64,000 bases of DNA from Nemertoderma westbladi. Taxonomy: Eukaryota > Xenacoelomorpha > Nemertodermatida > Nemertodermatidae. The position numbers were made by a program, and so were the translations under genes. Positions within the stretch are counted from its first letter, which is position 1, and the number at the start of each line of letters is the position of its first letter. The notes below the pieces were generated by a model, which saw only the letters and a program-made list of their open reading frames with translations, searched no databases and had not been told where the DNA came from. The stretch is taken from positions 62,001 to 126,000 of the forward strand of contig JAUCBJ010002273.1 in assembly GCA_032718475.1 (NCBI GenBank), in the 5' to 3' direction. This document shows, in pieces, positions 21,168 to 31,213 of this stretch.

Positions 21168-23980
21168 ACGGAGGAAAGCAACCTAAGGACCCTTTTTCTG
21201 AATGCTGCGTAATAAATGCTCAGTCGCTTAAAAATAAACTAACTGACTTTGAGTTCTTTCTACAATCAAATGGATATGGTATTGTTGGTATCACTGAGTC
21301 CTGGTTAACAGACGAAATAACTGATAAAATGGTTAGTGGTAATGGTGACTATATGGTATTCCGGAACGATCGCGTCTCTAGGGGGGGTGGTGTCGCCATT
21401 CTTGTGCGAACAGACATCAAATGTGTCAAGGTTAAATTACCTCCGCAGTTTGAGGACACAGTAGAAGTGGTGGCCGTGGATTTGGTGGGTAGTTCCCCGA
21501 GTCGCTTTATTTGTACATATCGGTCGGGCACTATAGCAACCCTTGACTCTGACAAATTGCTTTCCCAATGTTTATCTTCTCTTTGTGAAGTTACCTACCC
21601 ATGCGTGGTAACTGGAGACTTTAACCTGCCTGATTATGATTGGGTTAAATTAACCCATCCCTCTAATGATAACTATAATGTGCTTTCTCAATGTTTCCTA
21701 GAGAATAGTCTAAATCAATTGCAGCTAAAACCTACCCGTGGTAATAATGTGTTAGACCTTGTTTTTTCTACTGAAGATATGTTTATTTCTAATGTTAATG
21801 TTTTGGCCCCTTTTAGTACAAGCGATCGCGATTCTGTTGTTTTTAGCACTTTATCTGCTGACCGTAACTTTAGTTATCATTATTGTACTGGTTTTTATGA
21901 TTTTCAAAATGCAGGCTATGATAAGTTTTCCGAGTATATAGATAACATAGCCTGGCCCTCTGTTTTCAATTCATGTTTGCTGGTAAGTGATTTCTGGGAT
22001 ATTTTTAGTGCTACTCTACGTGCATGGATTGATAAATTTGTTCCATTTAAGGTTTTTGGTGCAAAGCGTAACAAAATAGTTCAACCAGAGTTCCTTAGAC
22101 TTCTCCAGCGCAAGAAAAAACTGTTATGGCGGCGGCGCCATACAGTTAATGGTGGATTGGAATATAAGAAATGTGCTAAAGCAACCTTCCAGGCTGCCTG
22201 CACACGCGAAAATAGAATTCTAAGCTCTGGTAATATTGGAAATATTTTTGCACATATAAATTCCAAACGTAACCTGAAATCAGGTATTTCTCCATTTAAG
22301 TACAAAGGTGCAACAGTTGTTAATGATTGTGATAAGGCTCGAATTTTATCTAGTGTTTTTTCAGAAAACTTTTCACTTGATGATGGTGCTGTGCCTAATT
22401 TTGAGCGGCGTGTTCCAGCTCACGTATCTTTGTCCTCAGTCGATTTTACCCCAATTAAAGTGTATACTTTTTTACGTAAGATTGAAGGTAAATCCAGTCG
22501 CACTCCAGATGGCTTCCCCAGTTTGTTATTTAGTAATTTATCACGGTGCCTTGCAGCTCCTTTAGCTACTATATTTCAAGTATCATTTAGTAGCCATGCT
22601 CTCCCTTCTATATGGTTAACAGCTTACATTATACCGGTTTATAAGAAAGGTGATGCCTCTAATCCATATAATTATAGACCAATTTCGTTAACTTGTATTT
22701 CATGTAAGATTATGGAGATGTGTATCAAGGAGACAGTATTAGAATATTTATACTTACACAAAGTAATATCTAAATCTCAGCATGGGTTTTTAAAAAAGCT
22801 GTCTACTTGTACTCAATTATTAGAATGTGTTACGGAGTGGTGCAACTTATTGGATAAACGTCATAGCTGTGATATAATATATGTAGATTTTGCCAAAGCT
22901 TTTGATTCTGTGGTGCATAGTAAATTATTGTTTAAGCTATCTAGTTACGGTATTACTGGCGATTTACTGTTATGGTTATCTGCATTTTTAACAGATCGTA
23001 GTCAAAAAGTATTAATTGGTAATAGTTTCTCCGATGTCTGTCACGTGGTATCTGGAACACCTCAAGGAAGTGTTCTAGGCCCAATATTATTTATTATATT
23101 TATTAATGACTTACCTGATGCCATTGATCGCCGTGTATCATGTAAACTATTTGCCGACGATGTAAAGCTATATGCACAGACTTCAGATAGATTAATACTT
23201 AACAAAGCCTTATTAGATTTGGAAATGTGGTCTGCCAATTGGCAACTGCATATTGCAGTACATAAATGCAGCGTGCTTCATATCGGCTCGGCAGACCGCA
23301 CTGATTGTCAATATATGTTAGGGGGGAAGTTATTAAATGTAGAAACATCTTGTAGGGACCTCGGTATTACAATGTGCAGTAACCTTATTTTTGATACCTA
23401 TTGTCGTGAACAATCTGCAAAGGCTTTCAAAATGATCAACCTTATATTTAAGTGCTTTCACACCAACAACCGTAGTGCATTAATTATAGCTTACAAATCT
23501 TATGTGCGACCCTTGTTAGAATACTGTACATCAGTGTGGTCTCCGTATCATTTAGGAAGTATAGATTTAATTGAGCGTGTCCAGCGATATTTTACACGCC
23601 GCCTTTTTAAACGTTGTAATTTAGATTGTTCGTTAAGTTATTTAGATCGCCTTACTGACCTACAGTTGCAACCATTAGAAGTCCGACGAATAATCTATGA
23701 CCTGAAGATGACCTTTGCTATATATCATAACGACGTTGACTTAAATACTTCTGACTTCTTCAGCTTGGCTCCTAGGGCTGGGTTGAGAGGACATGACCGC
23801 AAGTTGCACCACCGGCAGTCTCGACTGTTAATGTGTAAAAATATATTTGCGTACAGAGTTGTTCCTATTTGGAACTGGCTCCCTGCTGAGATTGTTAACT
23901 CATTGTCTAAAAGCATTTTCTCTAATAAAGTTAAAGGCCTGAATCTACTTTCTTTTTGTTATTTTAACCGAGCTATGTGA
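21086..23980 (+). CDS. LINE ORF2: APE-type endonuclease and reverse transcriptase
   Basis: The open frame runs from just after TAG 21083-21085 to TGA 23978-23980. The first ATG is at 21329, giving 883 residues, but conserved endonuclease sequence lies upstream of it (NAQSLKNK with Asn at 21215, and GITESWL with the catalytic Glu). The ATG therefore is not the ancestral start, or translation begins by reinitiation or overlap from ORF1. Counting from ATG 21329, motifs are GDFN at 96-99, SDRD at 165-168, RT motif YVDFAKAFDS, GTPQGSVLGPILF and FADD at 608-611, then EYCTSVWSP. R167 (CGC) stands where APE endonucleases have the catalytic His of the SDH motif. The RT frame is unbroken. The protein nicks target DNA and copies the element's RNA in place. 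The frame overlaps the end of ORF1 by about 80 nt. Confidence 0.93.
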   Translation: MNPINKPTSISFFNLISISNISIGKRVNGGKQPKDPFSECCVINAQSLKNKLTDFEFFLQSNGYGIVGITESWLTDEITDKMVSGNGDYMVFRNDRVSRGGGVAILVRTDIKCVKVKLPPQFEDTVEVVAVDLVGSSPSRFICTYRSGTIATLDSDKLLSQCLSSLCEVTYPCVVTGDFNLPDYDWVKLTHPSNDNYNVLSQCFLENSLNQLQLKPTRGNNVLDLVFSTEDMFISNVNVLAPFSTSDRDSVVFSTLSADRNFSYHYCTGFYDFQNAGYDKFSEYIDNIAWPSVFNSCLLVSDFWDIFSATLRAWIDKFVPFKVFGAKRNKIVQPEFLRLLQRKKKLLWRRRHTVNGGLEYKKCAKATFQAACTRENRILSSGNIGNIFAHINSKRNLKSGISPFKYKGATVVNDCDKARILSSVFSENFSLDDGAVPNFERRVPAHVSLSSVDFTPIKVYTFLRKIEGKSSRTPDGFPSLLFSNLSRCLAAPLATIFQVSFSSHALPSIWLTAYIIPVYKKGDASNPYNYRPISLTCISCKIMEMCIKETVLEYLYLHKVISKSQHGFLKKLSTCTQLLECVTEWCNLLDKRHSCDIIYVDFAKAFDSVVHSKLLFKLSSYGITGDLLLWLSAFLTDRSQKVLIGNSFSDVCHVVSGTPQGSVLGPILFIIFINDLPDAIDRRVSCKLFADDVKLYAQTSDRLILNKALLDLEMWSANWQLHIAVHKCSVLHIGSADRTDCQYMLGGKLLNVETSCRDLGITMCSNLIFDTYCREQSAKAFKMINLIFKCFHTNNRSALIIAYKSYVRPLLEYCTSVWSPYHLGSIDLIERVQRYFTRRLFKRCNLDCSLSYLDRLTDLQLQPLEVRRIIYDLKMTFAIYHNDVDLNTSDFFSLAPRAGLRGHDRKLHHRQSRLLMCKNIFAYRVVPIWNWLPAEIVNSLSKSIFSNKVKGLNLLSFCYFNRAM

Positions 23981-24315
23981 TAAATATGTTTTAATAATAA
24001 TATAACCAGTTATTGTAATGTTGTCTGTCCTTCATGTTTTTTTTTAAAGTGGGTTTTATGTACTAAATGTCGAATTTTATCTGCTAATACGTTATTTTTA
24101 TTGTAAACTATTTTATAAATTTTTAGATATTTTGAACTATTTTAGATTTATTTTAAACTATTTTAAAACTTTGTAGATATTTTGAACTATTTTAGATTTA
24201 TTTTAAACTGTTGCAAATTTGTATGCTCTATATAACCTACCGTAAGTGTACCTGGTTTGTTTTTCTCCGGTGTCTTTAATTTAATTAATATTTCACTGTT
24301 AAATAATAATAATAA
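23981..24315 (+). other. LINE 3' UTR with internal duplication and (AAT)n tail
   Basis: The 335 bp between the ORF2 stop and the minisatellite are T-rich. A segment of about 55 bp with TAGATATTTTGAACTATTTT is tandemly duplicated around 24124-24210. The tail is AAATAATAATAATAATT, a simple-repeat end typical of APE LINEs that use a 3' microsatellite instead of poly(A). Confidence 0.85.
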
Positions 24316-24782
24316 TTAAGGAGCCCAGCATAGAGGTCAACCATAGAGCGCCGCAGATAAACCATAGAACGCCACAACCTCCTCCATTAAGGGACCCAGC
24401 ATAGAGGTCAAACATAGAACGCCACACCCTCCTCCATTAAGGAGCCCATGATAGAGGTCAACCATAGAACGCCACACCCTCCTCCATTAAGGCGCCCAGT
24501 ATAGAGGTCAACCATAGAACGCCACACCCTCCTCCATTAAGGAGCCCATGATAGAGGTCAACCATAGAACGCCACACCTTCCTCCATTAAGGAGTCCAGC
24601 ATAGAGGTCAACCATAGAGCGCCGCAGATCAACCACAGAACGCCACACCCTCCTCCATTAAGGAGCCCAGCATAGAGGTCAACCATAGAGCGCCGCAGGT
24701 CAACCATAGAACGCCACACCCTCCTCCATTAAGGCGCCCAGCATAGAGGTCAACCATAAAGCGCCACAGGTCAACCATAGAG
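24316..24782. repeat. Composite minisatellite, right half
   Basis: This has the same 21-bp and 29-bp blocks as 18621-19948 and begins at TTAAGGAGCCC, exactly completing the unit cut at 19948. The array decays after 24782 into unique sequence. Before the LINE arrived the two halves formed one array of about 1.8 kb. Confidence 0.95.
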
Positions 24783-24874
24783 GGTCATCATAGCTTTCAT
24801 AAGAAGAGGTCTACCAAAGAGTCCAAAAACTCAAAAAGACCGCCATACCCTCCCAACAAAGTAAATATATCTTA

Positions 24875-25105
24875 ACACGAAACATTGGGGACTACAGCGA
24901 ATACCCAAACATCACGCGCCCTGTTGACACCCCAAAACGACCCTAACCCAAAACACTAACACCAACATGATGCATAAAAAAATAATATATATTTAATGTA
25001 ATTAATTATGAACTAAATTTCCAGAACAAAATATACCCAGTGGAGGTAGATGGTGTCTAGACGTCCAATCTCAACAATAATCTTTCAATTTACAGATAAT
25101 AAAAC
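24875..25105 (+). repeat. Dispersed repeat copy B (231 bp)
   Basis: Direct-orientation match to 17090-17319 over its full length, with point changes and small indels (for example ATGATGCATAAAA against ATATGCAAAAA). It begins about 90 bp after the minisatellite and ends about 125 bp before the hAT-like element. It is not long enough, and its copies are not placed, to be an LTR of the intervening LINE. Confidence 0.85.
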
Positions 25106-25229
25106 TCTGTACTCTAAGTCAACTACACTAAATCTAACACTATAATAATTCTCAAAAAAAATTAAGCGTGAACAGAACATATAAAATCTTATTAAGTCCA
25201 TTTCCTACAAATGATGTATTTGTTAAGAC

Positions 25230-25538
25230 CAAGGTGTACTAAATAACAGGTCATGCAGCGAGTGGATTACTGTAATTAGCGGAGGCCGATCTTTTCTATA
25301 TTTATGGCACTATTTTCATAATATTTCCTTAGAAACTTCTTATAAGCTACTTTTCTTAGGTGGATATGATGACTAGGGTTCAGAGAAATGTAATAAAACA
25401 TGTTTCTGGCATTTTTATATTGTTGTTGTCAAGGTAACCGGGTACAAAGTTCAAACTTTGCCCGCCTGTAATTCAAGACGACGAGGGATTTTGTTCTTGA
25501 GATTTGGCAGGTGAGTAAAGGAAATAAAAGTCTATCAG
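25230..25538 (+). repeat. Left inverted arm of the hAT-like element
   Basis: Pairs with 25960-26268 in reverse complement. Conserved blocks include TGGCACTATTTTCATAATAT and GGTAACCGGGTACAAAG. Each arm holds an internal near-palindrome TACAAAGTTCAAACTTTG. Confidence 0.92.
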
Positions 25539-25959
25539 AATATTCTACATTTAAATATTTTTTCAATCCCCTTGCCATGGTAATATGTATAATGAAAAAT
25601 TTGAATAATTGTCAACCAATTCTATAAAACACAATTTTTATTCGATTTGTCAGTCTGAATATTAAGTTAAAGTTACCAACATTATATTTTATCAATCGTC
25701 AATTGTGAATATTTTTTGTAAATGTCATAAAGTGCCAACAAACAAAACTGTCCAATCAGAGAGCAAGAACTGTGATAGCATGATTTTAAGATTCCAGAAT
25801 ATTAAATTTTGGTTTGCAATTATTAGAAAAAAAGAACAGACTCCAGGCATGTCAGTTGCAATAGTAGCCCAATTTCTACCTGGCGGTCATAATGTGAAAT
25901 TATCGTTACACCCATCACCATGGAAAAGGGATAGAAAAAAGTATACCTTTCAAATATTT

Positions 25960-26268
25960 TGATAAGACTTTTATTTCCTTTACTCACCTGCCAAATCTCA
26001 AGAACAGAATCCCCCATCGTCTTGAATTACAGACGGGCAAAGTTTGAACTTTGTACCCGGTTACCTTGACAACAACAATATAAAAATTCCGGAAAGACAT
26101 TTTATTACATTTCAATGAACTCTATTCATCATATCCACCTAAGAAAAGTAGCACATAAGAAGTTTCTAAGGAAATATTATGAAAATAGTGCCATAAATAG
26201 GGAAAATATCGGCCTCCGCTAATTTCAGCAACCCTCCTGCTACATGCCCTGTTATTTAGTACACCTTG
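25960..26268 (-). repeat. Right inverted arm of the hAT-like element
   Basis: Reverse-complement partner of 25230-25538. It ends at GTACACCTTG immediately before the GTTAAGAC duplication. Part of this arm also matches the fragment at 32945-32994. Confidence 0.92.
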
Positions 26269-27349
26269 GTTAAGACATACTTATGACAGGCTTTTATTTA
26301 TGTAATTATACAAAATATTTTTATAAAGACGAACTATTTGTGACTTACAAGGAGACAGATTCCAATACTAAAATACTGACTGTTCTAATTATATTTATAC
26401 AAACTTAACTGAAAAAAATACGTTCATATATTTATAGACTTTATATACCATACTTTATCCATAGTGGGCCTACAATGTAGGCCTACAATTAGGCCTACAA
26501 TTACAGTGGGCCTACAATTAGGCCTACGCATCTGCAGTAGAAATGCGGTCTTAGAAACTCCCCTATCTATCCTGGATATTCCTCTATCAGTGTTAGGTAG
26601 GTAACCTAACCCCCCTGGGTTAGCTTATCTAACTAACACTTAGTTTAGGGTGTGACTGAAAGGACCCCTACAGACCATGGATGGATAGGCGGAAGGTAAT
26701 GAGGGCGTATCAACCAATGACGGCGTACTGCGAAGACGCCTGCAGGAGTTGCGACCACAAGCGGTTTACTCCCGCAACTGAAAGATATGAGTATGAGAAA
26801 TAAGAGCGGATATTATTATAAGTATTAGCGGATATTCACATTACTCCATAAGTTATAGCGGGTTCAATAATATATATATTTGGTGTATTTTGGGAAGTTA
26901 ACCAAAATTGATCCACCAACTATTATTGAATTGATTCTTCTTTATGATTTCTAACTTTCATGTTACATGAGATTATTAAATATGTTTAGAGTTATAGATT
27001 TTACCCAAACCAACTTCTATCTCCTAATATACATGTACAGTAGCGGAGGCTACAGTACCGTAAGTTTTACATTTAACATTTATAGCCAATACATAAACCG
27101 TAATAAAGGAATGAATTTTCGTCTATATGTCGTCTAACATTTAGATATGATTGCATTGCGACGAGGTCAAGCAGCCGGCATCGCAAAGCGGCCAGATAAA
27201 TAAGGTTATTAAACATGCATATCTACAAGCATTGCAAGATGATGATCTGTCTCTTTTTAGCAGCTCCATTGATGTATCATTGTCGTTGTATCTATAAACA
27301 GTAAAAATAAATATAGAATAATAACATTACATAACTGCGGTACTTTATC

Positions 27350-27419
27350 TGCGGTACTCGTGTAGGCCTACTTTAAACTTTATTTGCGGTACTCGTGTAG
27401 GCCTACTTTAAACTTTATT
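27350..27419. repeat. 35-bp tandem duplication
   Basis: Two adjacent copies (27350-27384, 27385-27419) are essentially identical and contain GGTACTCGTGTAGGCCTAC. Near-identity suggests a recent duplication. Confidence 0.9.
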
Positions 27420-28660
27420 AATGTCGCTGTAATTTCCTTCTTTATAAACCTATTAATTGTACAATAATACACAATTGACAATGATCCAATTTTCTAAACC
27501 TACAGAACGTTTCCTCTCTCATGATTCTAATTTACACCAAATTGTAGTACTACAGTTGAAAGCCTACATTATTACTAAAATTCATTCACCTGGAATTAGT
27601 AAGAATTTCACATTCGCTCATACCGACCTTGACTGAGAAGGTTATCAGCTGTATAAAATATTTAACACACACTAATGCTATGAAGAATTCCAAGTTTGTA
27701 AGGGAGTGGAGTTTAGGCAGTAGGGCCCAAGCAAACAGTATGGGTGTACTACATAAGTATGCCTACAATAATCTTGGCAACCTTATCGATTTATACTAAG
27801 CCTGAGTAGAAATCCATTACATAAGCCATTTTTAATCATGAACACCAGCTGTTATTGGTGTTATTTTACCATTGCGTGTATGGCACTTTTCGTTTATTTC
27901 ATTTTTTGCAAAAACTAATGACTGTATTTTTTTGAAAATTGCTTTATACACCCATTCAGACCAGACACTACAGGAGGGTTCTAAAAACAACACAATTGAC
28001 CGGATAGTTTCGGAGCCTTTCGTGTGACAAACAAACAAACAGAAAAAACAAACAGACACGATTTTCTTATAGTACTGTAAGTAAATCAATCAATTTACAA
28101 ATTTATATTTCGAAGATTGGTACGGAGAAGTGCGTGAAGAAGAGGAGAAAAGTGTTGTTACAGTATTATGATTAATCTTTCTGAATAATATAATAAAAAA
28201 TGTATTTTATTACAATTTCTACGTTTTTTTCCCATGTAATACGTAATTTTATTCTTAAATTGGTACTTTTTTGTTGCTCAATTCTTTAATAAAACATACA
28301 GCGATATAGCGTTACAAAATAAATTGAACTGCAGTTTTTCTATATTGCATCCATAGTTACTGCGATTCAAATTTTTTTACTGTTCAACTGATGATTCTGC
28401 CTTACTCAATGTTTAATACTGTATTTTAGTGTTCTCGAATATTTACTGTATTACGTGACTAGAGAGCCGCTTAACTACATAAACCAATATATTGGATATT
28501 GAGTTCTGTTTTGGAATACGCCTTGCAGACACTAAATTTGCCATAACTTTTGAGTGCGTGCATATATTTTGCTCAAATTACGTGTAAACCTTTTCGTCAA
28601 TGCTCTTTCAACACATTTAATGAAATTTAAGAAAAATATTTTATTTTTCATTTTTCGCCG

Positions 28661-28706
28661 GGAAAAAAAGTAAAATCAATGCATTCCTATGGGTTACTTT
28701 TTTTCC
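28661..28706. repeat. Perfect 13-bp inverted repeat (hairpin)
   Basis: GGAAAAAAAGTAA (28661-28673) is the exact reverse complement of TTACTTTTTTTCC (28694-28706), with a 20-nt loop. A second nested pair, CCTATGG and CCATAGG, overlaps it. Function unknown; it could be a decayed transposon terminus. Confidence 0.8.
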
Positions 28707-28852
28707 ATAGGGAAAAAAGTGCAACTTTTTCTCCCGATTTTGGTCTAATTCGAGTGAAAAAGTACAATTTAAGAATAAATAATTATTTTTACATTTAAAG
28801 TTATTTCATATGAAAAAGTAATAGCTAGTGAATAATTATTACTAAAGTTAAT

Positions 28853-29140
28853 TTTTTTTAATTAGGCAGCAGCTTATTTTTGGACAAAATTTTAATCATA
28901 ATAATAAAACAATAACATATAAACAATAAAATAGTTTTAATCGTAGGGAGCTGATTTTCATTCTGTTCGGAATATAACGCTTTTATCCAAATCCAAATCC
29001 ACTTCCAATTTTATAATTTTATTATGCTTTCTCATTAAAAAACGCTGTGAAAAAAAGCATCTTTTTAATAATTGTATTCCAACATTAGAGATTTTGCACT
29101 CTAATAGATTAGTAAATGCTGATTTCAAAAATATATAGGT
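28853..29140 (+). repeat. Left arm of a 2.86-kb inverted-repeat structure
   Basis: Reverse-complement match to 31443-31712, about 75% by eye with an extra insertion of roughly 45 bp in this copy. Shared words include TCTGTTCGGAATATAACGC, TCCACTTCCAATT and GCACTCTAATAGA. Either these are the ends of one foldback transposon or two opposite copies of an old dispersed repeat. Confidence 0.75.
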
Positions 29141-29754
29141 TTATAAGATTGTGAGACCGATTGGACGCAGATAGTTAGCTGCTACTTTGTCCTACGGTAT
29201 ACAAACTCCACGAATGATAATTGAGATGGGCATCCTGACCATTATATATAATATATTCAACTGTGAGAACAATAAAATTATGTTACTATTCTAAAGGATG
29301 CTATGTCTACATACAGTGGGTATATCAAAATTCCGCATATTTGATCAGTATATGCATACAGCGTGGATATATAATTTGCCTACCCTAACCAGCATTAGCA
29401 CCTCGCAATATAGTGTGGCAACCATAAAGAAGTCTATGAAGAAGGTTGCTTTTAATAATAGGACCCCCAATGAAGTATACAAGGCCATATATGTATCCTC
29501 CCTACTGACTTCGTACGCTGGGAATCACCCACAGTAAGACATATGAAGTGTTGCTGCAATTCTATGGACTTCTAACAAAGGAGACTGTAGGTGGGGTCTT
29601 GGACGAAAATCGTGGTCCGGAGGGTGGGATTGGCTGGTACTGACTACGGGATTCTTTATTGGTGCGACCCTCGTGCTGCTCAGAGCTCGTAGAATATCTC
29701 TCGGTGTATACAGACAGTCCCGATTAGGTAGCAGTTTAGTATCATGTTGGTATT

Positions 29755-30120
29755 AGAGGGTATAAGAATTCGCATCAAGTGGTGTTTCTTATACAAATAC
29801 GGATGTTACTGATAATTTTAACTTGCAGTATTATTTTGCAAAACTCACTAAAGCCTATTTGAATGTTAATTTTAACTATTCAGTATTAAATAAGCTAATG
29901 AGAACGCATATCAAATGGTGTTTATTTATTTTATATGTGTAAATCCCACTAAAGCCTCTTGTACTGATACTTGTAACTATGCAATATTAAGTTGCAAAAC
30001 TCACTAAAGCCTAGTTTGCCGAGAATCTTAACTATGCATTATTACACCTTGTGCGGTTACCACTAGCTGTAAGAATGCACATCAAGTTGGGCTTCTTAGA
30101 TGTGCAAACTTCACTAAACT
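29755..30120. repeat. Degenerate tandem repeat, about 110-160 bp spacing
   Basis: Two recurring motifs alternate: CGCATCAAGTGGTGTTTCTTA with relatives near 29905 and 30075, and GCAAAACTCACTAAAGCCT with relatives near 29940, 29995 and 30103. Copies are well diverged, so the array is old. Confidence 0.65.
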
Positions 30121-31128
30121 TGATAAAAATTGATAACTTTAAATATGCCGAATTACGTGTTATACAGTTACTCATATGTCTTCTATATGTGTTGACACAT
30201 ATTTTACCTATACTGCCGTTGTATGTATATTTATATATACCCATGATGTTTGTTACCTTACATATATCTTATATAGTAATGATTTTAGTAATAAAGCCGT
30301 CGGGGCGAGAATACCGAAATGAATACCTACCTACGACTTAGAGGGTTGACTGAAGGTCGTCCCAATAAGTAGATACTGCTACTTTGTTCTCACGGGTAAG
30401 CAGTCGGTCCTGGGGCGAACTGTGAAGCCAGTGGGCAGAGTGCGTTAGCGCTCCAGGGCTAGTCGGCCAAAACTCAATTCTCTGACGGAACCTACCCACA
30501 CTCTTAGTTAGACACCACTATTGCGAGGCAAAGTCAGAATGGGGACACTGCAGTCTGATTGCCGAGAAGCAGAGCCAAGATAGCTTGCCAGCCATCTACA
30601 AGGCCGGATGTTAATGAATATTAAATTCGTAAAATACTGGCCGTTATAAACCCGGTATTCGGGGTCAATATGAGTTGACCCCTAATTATCACTTTCTAAG
30701 GAAGTTGTCTTTCCTGTGCAATGATTACGTTAAACACATGTAAATCATGATTGATTTTGACTGTCTAAACTGACCAATAATCGTTTACCGCAACTTTATG
30801 TTATGAGTTTTATTAGGTACATAAATATTCCAGGGCTAAACCAATAAGAAAGGAGGGGGTACATTAATTAGATGAAGCTCTCCTATTGGGTGATGGTTAT
30901 CAGGTGATATGTCGGGTGATATTAAATGGTTAACTGGAGGGTTTATAGGTGATTGAAGGTGACTGGTTAGGGAAGGCCGCTGTATATTGGATGGCGATGG
31001 CAAGGGGTTTTGAGATGAGGGAAGGGGAAGGGAATAGTTATGTGAATAATTATTGCATTTATAATCAGAACCATGACGGAGCGTATTTTTGTTGTATTGC
31101 CTACAAAAGGCGCGAAAAATCGATTGCG

Positions 31129-31213
31129 TACATTATAATGAATAGGGCCTACCGTATTAATTACATTATAATGAATACTGTATTAATTACATTATAATGA
31201 ATACTGCATTAAT
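31129..31213. repeat. Short tandem repeat, 26-bp unit, three copies
   Basis: Units begin TACATTATAATGAATA at 31129, 31162 and 31188. The last two are 26 bp; the first carries a 7-bp GGGCCTA insertion. Confidence 0.9.

Larger units (their letters stand above)
19949..24315 (+). mobile_element. Near full-length CR1/Jockey-type LINE inserted in the minisatellite
   Basis: The 4.37-kb insertion has a 140-bp 5' UTR, ORF1 (zinc finger, PHD finger, coiled coil, RRM-like part), ORF2 (apurinic-type endonuclease and reverse transcriptase), a 3' UTR and an (AAT)n tail. The flanking minisatellite reads straight across the junction: CCTCCA on the left, TTAAGG on the right, so the insertion site is CTCCA/TTAAGG with no target duplication visible and at most one ambiguous base. 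ORF1 has a frameshift and ORF2 has a changed catalytic residue, so the copy is probably inactive. CR1-like assignment rests on ORF2 motifs such as FADD and the C-terminal EYCTSVWSP segment; exact clade is not determined. Confidence 0.93.
25230..26268. mobile_element. Non-autonomous hAT-like foldback transposon (MITE), 1,039 bp
   Basis: The element begins CAAGGTGTAC and ends GTACACCTTG. Its arms are inverted copies of 309 bp (25230-25538 and 25960-26268) at about 90% identity by eye, with weaker pairing continuing inward to about 25605 and 25895. It is flanked by a perfect 8-bp direct repeat GTTAAGAC (25222-25229 and 26269-26276). An 8-bp duplication of the form nTnnnnAn and a CARRG-type terminus are hallmarks of the hAT superfamily. 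The centre has no transposase frame; an 85-codon open frame at 25705-25962 shows no domain. Mobility would depend on a transposase elsewhere. hAT assignment is an inference from target-site and termini. Confidence 0.9.
26269..28852. other. AT-rich spacer with minor repeats
   Basis: No gene recognised. The stretch contains clustered GGCCTACAATT words (about 26465-26530), a small palindromic patch GTTAGGTAGGTAACCTAAC near 26595, a 35-bp tandem duplication (27350-27419) and a hairpin at 28661-28706. A minus-strand frame of 85 codons at 27832-28089 has no recognisable domain. Confidence 0.65.

Noticed and set aside
17090-25105. The 230-bp direct repeats as LTRs of an element spanning the interval
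   Set aside because: The interior is a minisatellite plus a LINE with its own ends. No gag-pol, primer site or TG...CA termini are present.
30330-30610. tRNA-derived SINE
   Set aside because: A GCAGAGTGCGTTAGCGCTCC stretch recalls a tRNA A box, but I could not find a convincing B box, tail or target duplication.
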